Positions 43,192 to 50,900 of a stretch of 64,000 bases of DNA are shown one piece after another (the stretch's first letter is position 1; each line of letters begins with the position of its first letter). A program made the position numbers and the translations under genes. This DNA is from Leifsonia sp. AG29. Its GTDB lineage: Bacteria > Actinomycetota > Actinomycetes > Actinomycetales > Microbacteriaceae. The DNA lies in the NCBI RefSeq assembly GCF_009765225.1, contig NZ_VMSF01000001.1:744001-808000 (forward strand), in the 5' to 3' direction. The notes beneath the pieces are model-generated. The model searched no databases. It was not told the origin of the DNA and saw nothing but the letters and a program-made list of their open reading frames with translations.

Positions 43192-44153
43192 GCCTGCAGG
43201 ACGGGGCGCCGAGCGATGACCTGGTCGATCACGCGGTGCGCCGGGAGGAAGCTCGCGCGCTCCGCCGCCGCGTCGACCCGGCCGTCGATGACGTCGAGGA
43301 AGCGGACGAACTGGGTCGTCAGCGGCTCCTGCGAGCTCACGAGCTCCGGGATCTCGATGACCGTCTGCTGCCGGTAGCCCCGGCCCTCGTCGACCGAGTT
43401 CTCGGAGACGTGGCGGTACACCGTCACATCGCGGCGCAGCAGGTCGACCTCGATGAGGCGCTCGCGCTCGTAGATGGAGAGCTGACGGATCTTGCGCTGT
43501 CCGACCCGGCTGGCGGACACGTGGGCGATCGCGCCGCCCGGGAAATCGAGGATCGTCTCGGCGACGTCCTCGGCGTCGGCGAGCGAGTCCGGGTGGAAGT
43601 GGCCGAGTCGCGACTCGACGCCGGTCGGGGCGCTCCCGATGATGCCGATCGCGAGGTCGACGTCGTGGACGAGGAGGTCCCACGCCACACCGGTCCGGAT
43701 GCGCTGAGCGTACGGCGAATGGCGGGTCGCGGTGACGTGCAGCGGCTCGGCCATGAGCTCGCGAGCCGTCATGACCGCGGGGTTGTAGCGCTCGAGCAGA
43801 CCGCACATGAACGGCAGGTCCTTCGCGTCGGCGAGGGCCAGGATCTCCTCGGTGCGGAGGAGGTCGTCGGCGACGGGCTTCTCGATGAGGAGGGGCGTGT
43901 CCTGCGACAGGACCTGCATCGCGAGCGGGTAGTGCGCCTCGGTCGCCGCGGCCACGACGACGCCGTCGATCTCGGCGAGGTCGGGCAGCTCCGGCGCCCA
44001 GCTGGCGCCGAACCGGTCGGCGACGGCTCGGCCGACGGACTCGCGCGGGTCGACGAGGACGGCGAGGTCGGCGTCCGCCGACTGCGCGATCACGCGGGCA
44101 TGGTGGCTTCCCATGGTGCCCGCGCCGACGAGGGCGATGCGCTTCGTGGTCAT
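43188..44153 (-). CDS. Gfo/Idh/MocA family sugar dehydrogenase
   Basis: A 321-residue NAD(P)-dependent oxidoreductase. RIALVGAGTMGSHHARVIAQS is the dinucleotide fold, PLLIEKPVADD carries the catalytic Lys92, CGLLERYNPAV follows and DLLVHDVDLAIGIIG holds the proton-relay His163. Members such as GnnA and WbpB oxidise C3 of a UDP-N-acetylhexosamine or its uronate. The gene lies between a DegT aminotransferase and a GtrA protein, each overlapping by four bases. The natural reading is that its 3-keto product is aminated next; substrate identity is inferred. Confidence 0.88.
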   Translation of the reverse strand: MTTKRIALVGAGTMGSHHARVIAQSADADLAVLVDPRESVGRAVADRFGASWAPELPDLAEIDGVVVAAATEAHYPLAMQVLSQDTPLLIEKPVADDLLRTEEILALADAKDLPFMCGLLERYNPAVMTARELMAEPLHVTATRHSPYAQRIRTGVAWDLLVHDVDLAIGIIGSAPTGVESRLGHFHPDSLADAEDVAETILDFPGGAIAHVSASRVGQRKIRQLSIYERERLIEVDLLRRDVTVYRHVSENSVDEGRGYRQQTVIEIPELVSSQEPLTTQFVRFLDVIDGRVDAAAERASFLPAHRVIDQVIARRPVLQA

Positions 44154-45250
44154 GCTCCTGCAATCTTGCGAACGGCAGCGACGATGGCCGACAGGTCGTC
44201 GTCGCTCAGCGCATTGTGGACGGGGAGGGAGATCACCTGGCGGGCGACCTGGTCGGCGACCGGCGCCTCGGTGCGGCGGACGCGCGGGTGGTCGCGGTAG
44301 GCGTCGTAGTCCCAGAGGAGGCGCGGGTAGTAGACGCCCGCTCCGACGCCTTCGCCGTGCAGCGCCTCCACGAACTGGTCGCGGCCGACGCGGGCCTCGT
44401 CGGTGACCCGGATCGTGAACTGGTGCCACACGTGAGAGCGGCCGTCGAGCTCACGGGGCGCGACGACGCCGGGGACGCCCTCGAGTCCTTCGATCAGGCG
44501 TGCGGCGTTGCGCTTGCGCGCCTCCACGATGGAGGCGTAGCGCGCGAGCTGGGGGAGAGCCAGGGCCGCCTGCAGGTCGGTGAGCCGGTAGTTGTGGCCG
44601 GCCATCTCGTACGCGTAGCGGGCACGCATGCCCTGGTTGCGGAGCACGCGGAGGCGGTCGGCGAGCGCGTCGTCGTCCGTCGTGATGATGCCGCCCTCGC
44701 CGGTCGTGAGGTTCTTGGTGGCGTAGAGCGAGAACGACCCGAGGCCGAAGCTGCCGGCGGCACGCCCCTGATAGGTCGCCCCGTGCGACTGCGCGGAGTC
44801 CTCGAGGATGCGCAGCCCCTTCTCGGTCGCCAGCTCGGCGATCGGGGCCATGTCGGCCATCTGGCCGTACAGGTGGACCGGGAGCAGGACCTTCGTGTTC
44901 GGGCCGACGGCCCGGCGCACGGACTCCGGGTCGAGGTTGAAGTCGTCGAGGGTGATGTCGGCGAAGGTGGCCGTCGCGCCGCTCTCGAGGATCGCGTTGA
45001 GCGTCGCCACGAAGGTGAACGGAGACGTCACGACCTCGTCTCCGGGTTCGAGGTCGAGCACCTCCAGCGCCGCCACGAGGGCCGTCGTCCCGTTGTTGAC
45101 CGCGATGGCGTGCGGGACGCCGTGCATCCGGGCGAATTCTTCTTCCAGCCGGGCGACCTTCGGTCCCTGGGCGATGGATCCGGAGCGGAGGACGTCGAGG
45201 ACCTCGCGCTCCTCGTCGGCGCCGAACTTCACGGTCGTGATGGGAATCAT
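44150..45250 (-). CDS. DegT/DnrJ/EryC1 family sugar aminotransferase
   Basis: A 366-residue PLP-dependent enzyme that aminates keto-sugar nucleotides. VNNGTTALVAALEVLDLEPGDEV is the entry to the cofactor fold, PVHLYGQMADM and RILEDSAQSHGATY hold cofactor contacts and SLYATKNLTTGEGG contains the Schiff-base Lys179. MRARYAYEMAGHNYRLTDLQAAL is the family substrate loop. WbpE and GnnB are relatives that transfer an amino group to C3. It is the first gene of the four-gene run with the oxidoreductase, GtrA protein and glycosyltransferase. The acyltransferase gene is divergent. Confidence 0.9.
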   Translation of the reverse strand: MIPITTVKFGADEEREVLDVLRSGSIAQGPKVARLEEEFARMHGVPHAIAVNNGTTALVAALEVLDLEPGDEVVTSPFTFVATLNAILESGATATFADITLDDFNLDPESVRRAVGPNTKVLLPVHLYGQMADMAPIAELATEKGLRILEDSAQSHGATYQGRAAGSFGLGSFSLYATKNLTTGEGGIITTDDDALADRLRVLRNQGMRARYAYEMAGHNYRLTDLQAALALPQLARYASIVEARKRNAARLIEGLEGVPGVVAPRELDGRSHVWHQFTIRVTDEARVGRDQFVEALHGEGVGAGVYYPRLLWDYDAYRDHPRVRRTEAPVADQVARQVISLPVHNALSDDDLSAIVAAVRKIAGA

Positions 45251-45263
45251 TGAGCCTCGTGTG

Positions 45264-45269
45264 TTTATA
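45264..45269 (-). promoter_or_regulatory. Candidate -10 hexamer of the amino-sugar operon
   Basis: On the minus strand TATAAA lies 13 bases before ATG 45250, with a short CGAGG-like site between them. On the opposite strand TACCTT at 45307-45312 could drive the divergent LpxA-like gene. No strong -35 boxes are visible. Confidence 0.4.
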
Positions 45270-45338
45270 GTGCAGAGTGCTGATCGGAAAGTATGCGCTG
45301 CCACTTTACCTTGTCTCTCCTGACGGGCGGGGCCGCGC

Positions 45339-46046
45339 GTGACCGGCGGCAGCAATTCGATCCACCCGACCGCCCAGCTCTCGGGAGACGTCGTGCTCGG
45401 CGAGGGGAACACGATCGGGCCGTTCGTCGTGATCACGGGACCCGTCACGATCGGCGACGACAACTGGTTCGGTGCCGGCGTCGTGATCGGTGCCCCGCCC
45501 GAGGTCCGGAGCTGGCCGCACCCGCGCGCCGACGCGCCCTCCGACGGCAACGGCGTCGCGATCGGGAGCGGCAACGTCATCCGCGAGTACGCGCAGGTGC
45601 ACCAGGGCTGGCACGACGTGACGACCATCGGGGACCGGGCGTTCATCATGAACCAGTCGTACGTGGCGCACGACTGCCGGCTCGGCGACGACGTCACGCT
45701 CGCCTCGAGCGTGCTCCTCGCGGGCCACGTCCGGATCGCGGACGGGGCGAACCTCGGGCTCGCCGTCGCCGTGCACCAGCGTCGCTACGTCGGCCGCGGC
45801 GCGATGGTCGGGATGGGTGCCGTCGTCACGCACGACGTGCCTCCGTGGGCCAAGGCGTTCGGGAACCCCGCTCGCGTCCGGGGAGCCAACTCGATCGGCA
45901 TGGAGCGCGCAGGCATCCCCGCCGACGCCATCCGCGAGGTCGCGACCGCGTACGAAGCGGGTGCGGACTCCCCGGAGGCGTTCAGTCACCCTGCGCTGGC
46001 GGTCGCCTCCTCGGAGTGGACGGGGCGACCGGGCCGCGCCTCCTGA
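45339..46046 (+). CDS. LpxA-like hexapeptide-repeat acyltransferase
   Basis: A 235-residue left-handed beta-helix acyltransferase (IHPTAQLSGDVVLGEGNTIG at the start). The order and motifs match LpxA rather than simple acetyltransferases: YVAHDCRLGDD has His111 at the place of the E. coli LpxA catalytic His125, LLAGHVRIADG keeps His130 and VAVHQRRYVG keeps His146, matching His144 and His160. The LpxA His122 position appears to be Tyr108. The C-terminal NSIGMERAGI resembles the helical tail. LpxA normally acylates UDP-GlcNAc for lipid A, which this organism should not make. Beside an oxidoreductase and aminotransferase, the likely acceptor is a 3-amino sugar nucleotide. GTG 45339 has no strong ribosome site. 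Confidence 0.82.
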   Translation: MTGGSNSIHPTAQLSGDVVLGEGNTIGPFVVITGPVTIGDDNWFGAGVVIGAPPEVRSWPHPRADAPSDGNGVAIGSGNVIREYAQVHQGWHDVTTIGDRAFIMNQSYVAHDCRLGDDVTLASSVLLAGHVRIADGANLGLAVAVHQRRYVGRGAMVGMGAVVTHDVPPWAKAFGNPARVRGANSIGMERAGIPADAIREVATAYEAGADSPEAFSHPALAVASSEWTGRPGRAS

Positions 46047-46064
46047 CGCGGCCCGGTCACCCGG

Positions 46065-48680
46065 TCACCCGAAGATCTGCCAGCCCGATCCGGCGACCAC
46101 CGCGCCGGCGAGCCCCGGCACGTTCGCGACGCCGGCGGCGTTCGTGCTCGGGTAGTACAGCAGCGCGCCGTCCGTCCGCACGCCGAGCAGGTCGCCCGTC
46201 CGGCCCGGTGACTTGTCGCCGGTACCGGTCACCGTCGAGAAGATCGTCCAGCCCGAGCCGATGAGGGTCGCAGGAGCGAGCGTCACGGTGCCGCCGGTTC
46301 CCGTGCCTGCGGAGATCCAGAGGGTCCCGTCGGGGCGCTGCGCGACGACGTCGGCCTTGCCGTCCCCGTTCGAGTCGCCGGTCGTGTCGATCGCCGAGTA
46401 GGCGTTCCACCCGCTCCCGATGACGACGGGGGACGCCAGCCACGCGGTGGAGGACGGCGTCTGGCGGATACCGCGGTACAGGCGCAGCGTCCCATCCGTC
46501 GCCTTCGCCAGGATGTCCGCGATTCCGTCGCCGTCGAAGTCGCCCAGAGACAGCGAGGTGAAGGCGTTCCAGCCGCCGGAGCCGATCCGGATGCCCGCCC
46601 CGTAGGCGGCCGGCGAGGCCGGGTTCACGACACCCGTCCCGGGATAGAGCCAGAGGCTCCCGTCCCCGTACACGGCGACGAGGTCGGGCCGGCCGTCGCC
46701 ATTGAGGTCGCCGCCGCCGATCACGCGGGTGAAGCCGTTCCAGCCCCACCCGATCCTGATCCCGGCCTGGTAGCTGCGGTTCACGCCGCCGCTCGAGCCG
46801 TTGCCCGCATAGAACCAGAGGGTCCCGTCGCTCGCGGTGGCCACGATGTCCGGAGTCCCGTCACCGTTGGTGTCGCCCGCTCCGATGACCCGGTTGAACA
46901 CGGTCCAGCCCGAGCCGACCGTCTGGGGAGCGCCGAACGGAGCCGCGACGGACATCGTCCCCGCGTAGAAGTCGAGCTCTCCCGACCCCGTGCGCGCGAG
47001 GAGGTCCGGGCGTCCGTCGCCGTTCGCGTCGCCGCCCGCGATGAGGAGATCCGAGGCCGCCAGGCCCGAGGCGCTCACCGGCGTGCCCGACTGATAGCCC
47101 GCCGAGGACCCCCGGTAGAGCCACAGCGAGCCGTCGGTCCGCAGGGCCAGCAGGTCGTCCCAGCCGTCCCCGCTCAGGTCGCCGACGCCGACGACCTGGG
47201 AGAAGATGTTCCAGGAGGTGCCGACCTGCGGCCCGTTCACGAATCCCGTGCTCCCGGATCCGACCTGGCCCGTCCCCGGATACAGCCAGAGCGTGCCGTC
47301 CGGTTTGCGGCCGAGCAGGTCGGGGCGGTGATCGCCGTTCACGTCTCCGGCGGCGATGACGTCGGTGAACATGTCCCAGCCGGAGCTGAGAGCGATCCCC
47401 GCGCCGAAGAGGGGCGCGCCTCCGCTGGTGGTCCCGGTCACCGGATAGAAGACGAGCGTGCCGTCTCTCCGGCGCCCGAGGAGGTCGGGCTTCCCGTCGC
47501 CGTTGAGATCGCCGGGCGCGATGATGTCGTCGAAGATGTCCCAGCCGGAGCCGACCTGCACCCCGGCGGCGTATCCCGCCGAGTTCCCGCTCGCTCCCGT
47601 GCCCGCGTAGAACCAGAGCGATCCGTCGGGCTTGCGTGCGAGGATGTCAGGCTTGCCGTCGCCGTTGAGGTCCCCGGCGCCGATCACCGGCTGGGCCAGC
47701 GCCTGGCCGGTTAGCGCCAGCTGCAGCAGGGCGGCCGTGCCTCCGTTGAAGACGTCCTGGTCACCCGGGAACACACCGGCGTCCGCCCATTGCCACATCG
47801 TGTAGGTGCCCCATCCGGCGGGCATCGCTCCGGGGCCGTTGGAGATGTTGCTGGGGTAGCGCGCGATGAACAGCGGATTGGCTCCGAACGCGGGGCTGTT
47901 CCCGGTGCACTGCGTCCACCAGCCGGTGGTCGTGTAGATCGCCGGGTAGCGGCCGACCCGCTGATAGACGGTGTTCGAGAAATCGGCGATCCAGGCGACC
48001 ATCGCCCCCGCCGACAGCCCGTAACAGGTGTTCGTGCCGTCCGTCGAGGTGTACGGGTCGTATTCGATGTCGAGCAGCGGGGGGAGCGTGCGGCCGTCCT
48101 TGGACCAGCCGCCGCCGTTGTTCACGAAGAAGTTCGCCTGCGCGGCGCCCGAGCTCGCGTTGGGCACGGCGAAGTGATAGGCGCCGCGGGTCAGGCCTGC
48201 CGCGTAAGAGCCGTTGTACTGGAGGGCGAACTGGCTGCTCGTGTAGTCGGTCGACTCGGTCGCCTTCACGTAAGCGAACTTTGCGCCGTTGGCGGCCACC
48301 TGGTTCCAGTCGATGTTCGTCTGCCAGCCGCTGACGTCGAGGCCGGGCAGCCCGGGAGGAGCGAGGCTCGGCGACGCCACCGCCTTCTGCGAGACGGGCC
48401 GCGGCTCGTACTGCTGGACGGTCGACCCCATAGCGTGGTCGTGAGCGGCGTTCTGCGTGGCCAGGTCCGGATCCGCGTTGACACTGGGGGAAGCGGGCTT
48501 CGGCGACGTCGGGCTGGAGGTCGTCGCCGGCGTGGGGGATGCCGGCGCCGTGGTCGGCGACGTGGCCGTAGCCGCGGCGGCTGCGGGCTCACCGGCCCAC
48601 AGGGGCAGGCCGCCGGCGACGACGATGGCGGCAAGCGGGACCACGGCCAGAGCGGCCCGGAAGCGTGTGATTTTGGGCAT
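46065..48680 (-). CDS. Secreted GH25 lysozyme with ten FG-GAP/VCBS repeats
   Basis: An 871-residue secreted protein. Signal peptide at residues 8-37, then a Pro/Thr/Ser-rich linker to about 108. The GH25 muramidase domain spans about 112-325: GLDVSGWQTNIDW with Asp115 and PLLDIEYDPY with catalytic Asp204/Glu206 candidates, then QRVGRYPAIYTTTGWW and MWQWAD. It cuts peptidoglycan glycan strands. From about 335 to the end there are ten repeats of about 55 residues (such as GAGDLNGDGKPDILARKPDG) with DxNGDG calcium loops that should form beta-propeller blades; the tenth is degenerate. The start ATG follows a GGAGAG site. It is divergent from a protease gene with similar repeats. Confidence 0.9.
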   Translation of the reverse strand: MPKITRFRAALAVVPLAAIVVAGGLPLWAGEPAAAAATATSPTTAPASPTPATTSSPTSPKPASPSVNADPDLATQNAAHDHAMGSTVQQYEPRPVSQKAVASPSLAPPGLPGLDVSGWQTNIDWNQVAANGAKFAYVKATESTDYTSSQFALQYNGSYAAGLTRGAYHFAVPNASSGAAQANFFVNNGGGWSKDGRTLPPLLDIEYDPYTSTDGTNTCYGLSAGAMVAWIADFSNTVYQRVGRYPAIYTTTGWWTQCTGNSPAFGANPLFIARYPSNISNGPGAMPAGWGTYTMWQWADAGVFPGDQDVFNGGTAALLQLALTGQALAQPVIGAGDLNGDGKPDILARKPDGSLWFYAGTGASGNSAGYAAGVQVGSGWDIFDDIIAPGDLNGDGKPDLLGRRRDGTLVFYPVTGTTSGGAPLFGAGIALSSGWDMFTDVIAAGDVNGDHRPDLLGRKPDGTLWLYPGTGQVGSGSTGFVNGPQVGTSWNIFSQVVGVGDLSGDGWDDLLALRTDGSLWLYRGSSAGYQSGTPVSASGLAASDLLIAGGDANGDGRPDLLARTGSGELDFYAGTMSVAAPFGAPQTVGSGWTVFNRVIGAGDTNGDGTPDIVATASDGTLWFYAGNGSSGGVNRSYQAGIRIGWGWNGFTRVIGGGDLNGDGRPDLVAVYGDGSLWLYPGTGVVNPASPAAYGAGIRIGSGGWNAFTSLSLGDFDGDGIADILAKATDGTLRLYRGIRQTPSSTAWLASPVVIGSGWNAYSAIDTTGDSNGDGKADVVAQRPDGTLWISAGTGTGGTVTLAPATLIGSGWTIFSTVTGTGDKSPGRTGDLLGVRTDGALLYYPSTNAAGVANVPGLAGAVVAGSGWQIFG

Positions 48681-48741
48681 CGGAAGACTCTCCGTTCGGA
48701 CGGCCCGTCGAGCCCCGGTCGGAGGGCGGACGCGCAGGTCG

Positions 48742-48747
48742 ATGCTA
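48742..48747 (-). promoter_or_regulatory. Candidate -10 hexamer for the GH25 gene
   Basis: On the minus strand TAGCAT lies 61 bases before ATG 48680. It faces a plus-strand TACTGT at 48800-48805, which lies 25 bases before the protease start. Both -35 regions are weak. Confidence 0.3.
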
Positions 48748-48830
48748 GCGGGCCGCTGCCTCCCGCGAGTCGACCTGGATGGCGCGTGTTTCCCGTTGGT
48801 ACTGTTGGGGCTCCACACTGGGAGGTTTCT

Positions 48831-50885
48831 GTGAGGATTCGTAGGTCCGTCCTGGTGATGCTGGCTGCCGTCCTGTGCGTCGCGCCGGCCATCGCCGGTT
48901 CCCCGCTGCCCGCGTCCGCTGCGCCGGCTCCGTCGCCCGGGATCGGCAGACCGTCGCCGACGCCCGCGCCGCTCCCCGGCCTGGCGGGGAAGGCGCACCG
49001 GCGGGTCTGCACCACGCCTCTTCCGCACCGGGCAGCGTGCCTCGCCGAGGTGGTGGAGGGGGTCGCGACGCCCGCCGTCACCGGCGGGGCGCCCGTCGGC
49101 TTCGGGCCGGCGGACCTGCGTGCCGCCTACGCTCTGCCCGCCACAGGAGGCGCCGGAGCAACGGTAGCGGTCATCGACGCGTACGATCTGCCCTCGGCGG
49201 AGTCGGATCTGGCCGCCTACCGGTCGCAGTACGGCCTCCCCGCCTGCACGAGCGCGAACGGATGCTTCCGCAAAGTGGACCAGCGCGGCGGCTCCGCGCT
49301 GCCCGCGGTCGACCCGGGACTCTCCTGGGGGCCCGAGACGGCGATCGACATCGAGATGGTCGCGGCGGCCTGCCCGAATTGCCGGATCCTGCTCGTCGAG
49401 GCGGACGACGCCTCCGTGGCGAACCTCGGAGCGGCCGCGGACACCGCCGTCCAGCTGGGGGCGCGGTACATGACGAACTCGTACGGCGTTGCCGACACGA
49501 CGGCGGACCTCAGTGCCTACGAGCCCCACTACGACCACCCCGGTGTCGTCGTCACCGCGGCGAGCGGCGACAACGGACAGGGCACGCAGTTCCCCGCCAG
49601 TTCGCAGTACGTGACCGCCGTCGGGGGAACGACGCTCTCGCGGGCGTCCGGCACCGCGCGAGGCTGGACCGAGGCCGCCTGGAGCGGATCGGGCAGCGGG
49701 TGCAGCCCCTACAGCCCGAAACCCGCTTGGCAGACCGACACCGGCTGTGCAAGCCGGACGGTGTCCGACATCTCGGCGGTCGCCGATCCGTCGACGGGAG
49801 TCGCGGGGTACGGACCGGTGCCGGGCACGGCGTCGCCCTCCGTGTGGCAGGTGTTCGGAGGGACGAGCGTCGCCTCCCCTCTGATCGCCGGGATGTACGC
49901 CCTGGCGGGTACGCCGGCCACCGGGACCTTCCCCGCCTCCTACCCGTACGCGCACCCGAAGGCGCTCAACGACATCGTCCAGGGGAGCACCGGGACCGGG
50001 TGCACTCCCGCCTACGCGTGCACCGCCGGTCCGGGCTATGACGGACCGACGGGACTGGGGAGCCCGAACGGCGTGTCGGCGCTCGCCGCGCCCGGAGCTG
50101 CTGCTCCGCCCTCGGCTCCCTTGCCGCCGGTGCAGAACGACTTCAACTCCGACTCGACGTCCGACGTGCTCGCGCGCGCACCCGGAGGGGCTCTGCTCCT
50201 CTACCGCGGCGACGGGCACGGGGGATGGCGCGTCCCAACCTCGAGCCAGGTCGGTTCGGGCTGGGACGGGATGACCGCCATCGTCTCTCCCGGCGACTTC
50301 GACGGCGACGGGCACAACGACGTCCTGGCACGCGACGCCTCGGGTGCGTTCTGGCTCTACCCCGGTGACGGTGCCGGCGGGTGGTTCCCCCGGCGGCAGG
50401 TCGGCTCCGGCTGGAACATCATGACCACGATCCTGGCCGCGCACGACTTCTCCGGCCGCGGCACCGCCGACATCCTCGCCGTCGACGGGTCGGGCACGCT
50501 GTGGCTCTACCCGGGCGACGGGCACGGCAGCTGGCGGTCGCCCCAGGCGGTGGGCTCGGGCTGGGGCGTGATGTCCGCCGTCGTGGGGATCGAGGACTTC
50601 GACGGCGACGGCGCGCCGGACGTCCTGGCCCGCGACTCGGCGGGGCGCCTCTGGCTCTACGCTCACACGAGCGCGGGATGGAAGGCCCCCGTGGTGGTCG
50701 GGACAGGCTGGAACATCATGTCGGCGGTGATCTCCGTCGGAGACTTCGACGGCGACGGACACGACGACATCCTCGGGAGAACGACCTCGGGCGCCCTCAT
50801 CCTGTATCCGGGGAACGGCCGCTCGAGCTGGCTCGCTGCCCGCCAGGTCGGGTCGGGCTGGCAGGGGATGACCTGGCTCGGGTAG
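48831..50885 (+). CDS. Secreted S53 (sedolisin)-family protease with five FG-GAP repeats
   Basis: A 684-residue secreted serine peptidase. Signal peptide at about 5-31, a Pro-rich linker, and a domain that begins at GFGPADLRAAYALPATGG, the sedolisin entry. The catalytic set is Glu169 and Asp173 (WGPETAIDIEM), Asp247 in TAASGDNG for the oxyanion hole, and Ser346 in FGGTSVASP. No large pro-domain precedes the catalytic part. Residues about 440-684 hold five repeats of about 50 residues with DFDGDGHNDVL-type calcium loops; the first and third have degenerate loops. GTG 48831 follows a GGGAGG site five bases upstream. Confidence 0.87.
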   Translation: MRIRRSVLVMLAAVLCVAPAIAGSPLPASAAPAPSPGIGRPSPTPAPLPGLAGKAHRRVCTTPLPHRAACLAEVVEGVATPAVTGGAPVGFGPADLRAAYALPATGGAGATVAVIDAYDLPSAESDLAAYRSQYGLPACTSANGCFRKVDQRGGSALPAVDPGLSWGPETAIDIEMVAAACPNCRILLVEADDASVANLGAAADTAVQLGARYMTNSYGVADTTADLSAYEPHYDHPGVVVTAASGDNGQGTQFPASSQYVTAVGGTTLSRASGTARGWTEAAWSGSGSGCSPYSPKPAWQTDTGCASRTVSDISAVADPSTGVAGYGPVPGTASPSVWQVFGGTSVASPLIAGMYALAGTPATGTFPASYPYAHPKALNDIVQGSTGTGCTPAYACTAGPGYDGPTGLGSPNGVSALAAPGAAAPPSAPLPPVQNDFNSDSTSDVLARAPGGALLLYRGDGHGGWRVPTSSQVGSGWDGMTAIVSPGDFDGDGHNDVLARDASGAFWLYPGDGAGGWFPRRQVGSGWNIMTTILAAHDFSGRGTADILAVDGSGTLWLYPGDGHGSWRSPQAVGSGWGVMSAVVGIEDFDGDGAPDVLARDSAGRLWLYAHTSAGWKAPVVVGTGWNIMSAVISVGDFDGDGHDDILGRTTSGALILYPGNGRSSWLAARQVGSGWQGMTWLG

Positions 50886-50900
50886 CGCGAGGCGGTGCCG

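Noticed and set aside
19322-46046. Possible recently acquired genomic island
   Set aside because: I see no integrase, transposase, tRNA junction or clear drop in GC within the polysaccharide locus, so recent transfer is not supported by sequence alone.
46065-48000. Possible CRISPR-like or DNA satellite array in the repeat region of the GH25 gene
   Set aside because: The repeats are at protein level (about 55 residues) with much variation in the DNA and lie in frame inside one gene; there are no spacers.
48681-50762. A 690-residue upstream extension of the GH25 gene on the minus strand
   Set aside because: It is antisense to the protease gene, has no domain, and would bury the clear signal peptide that begins at 48680.
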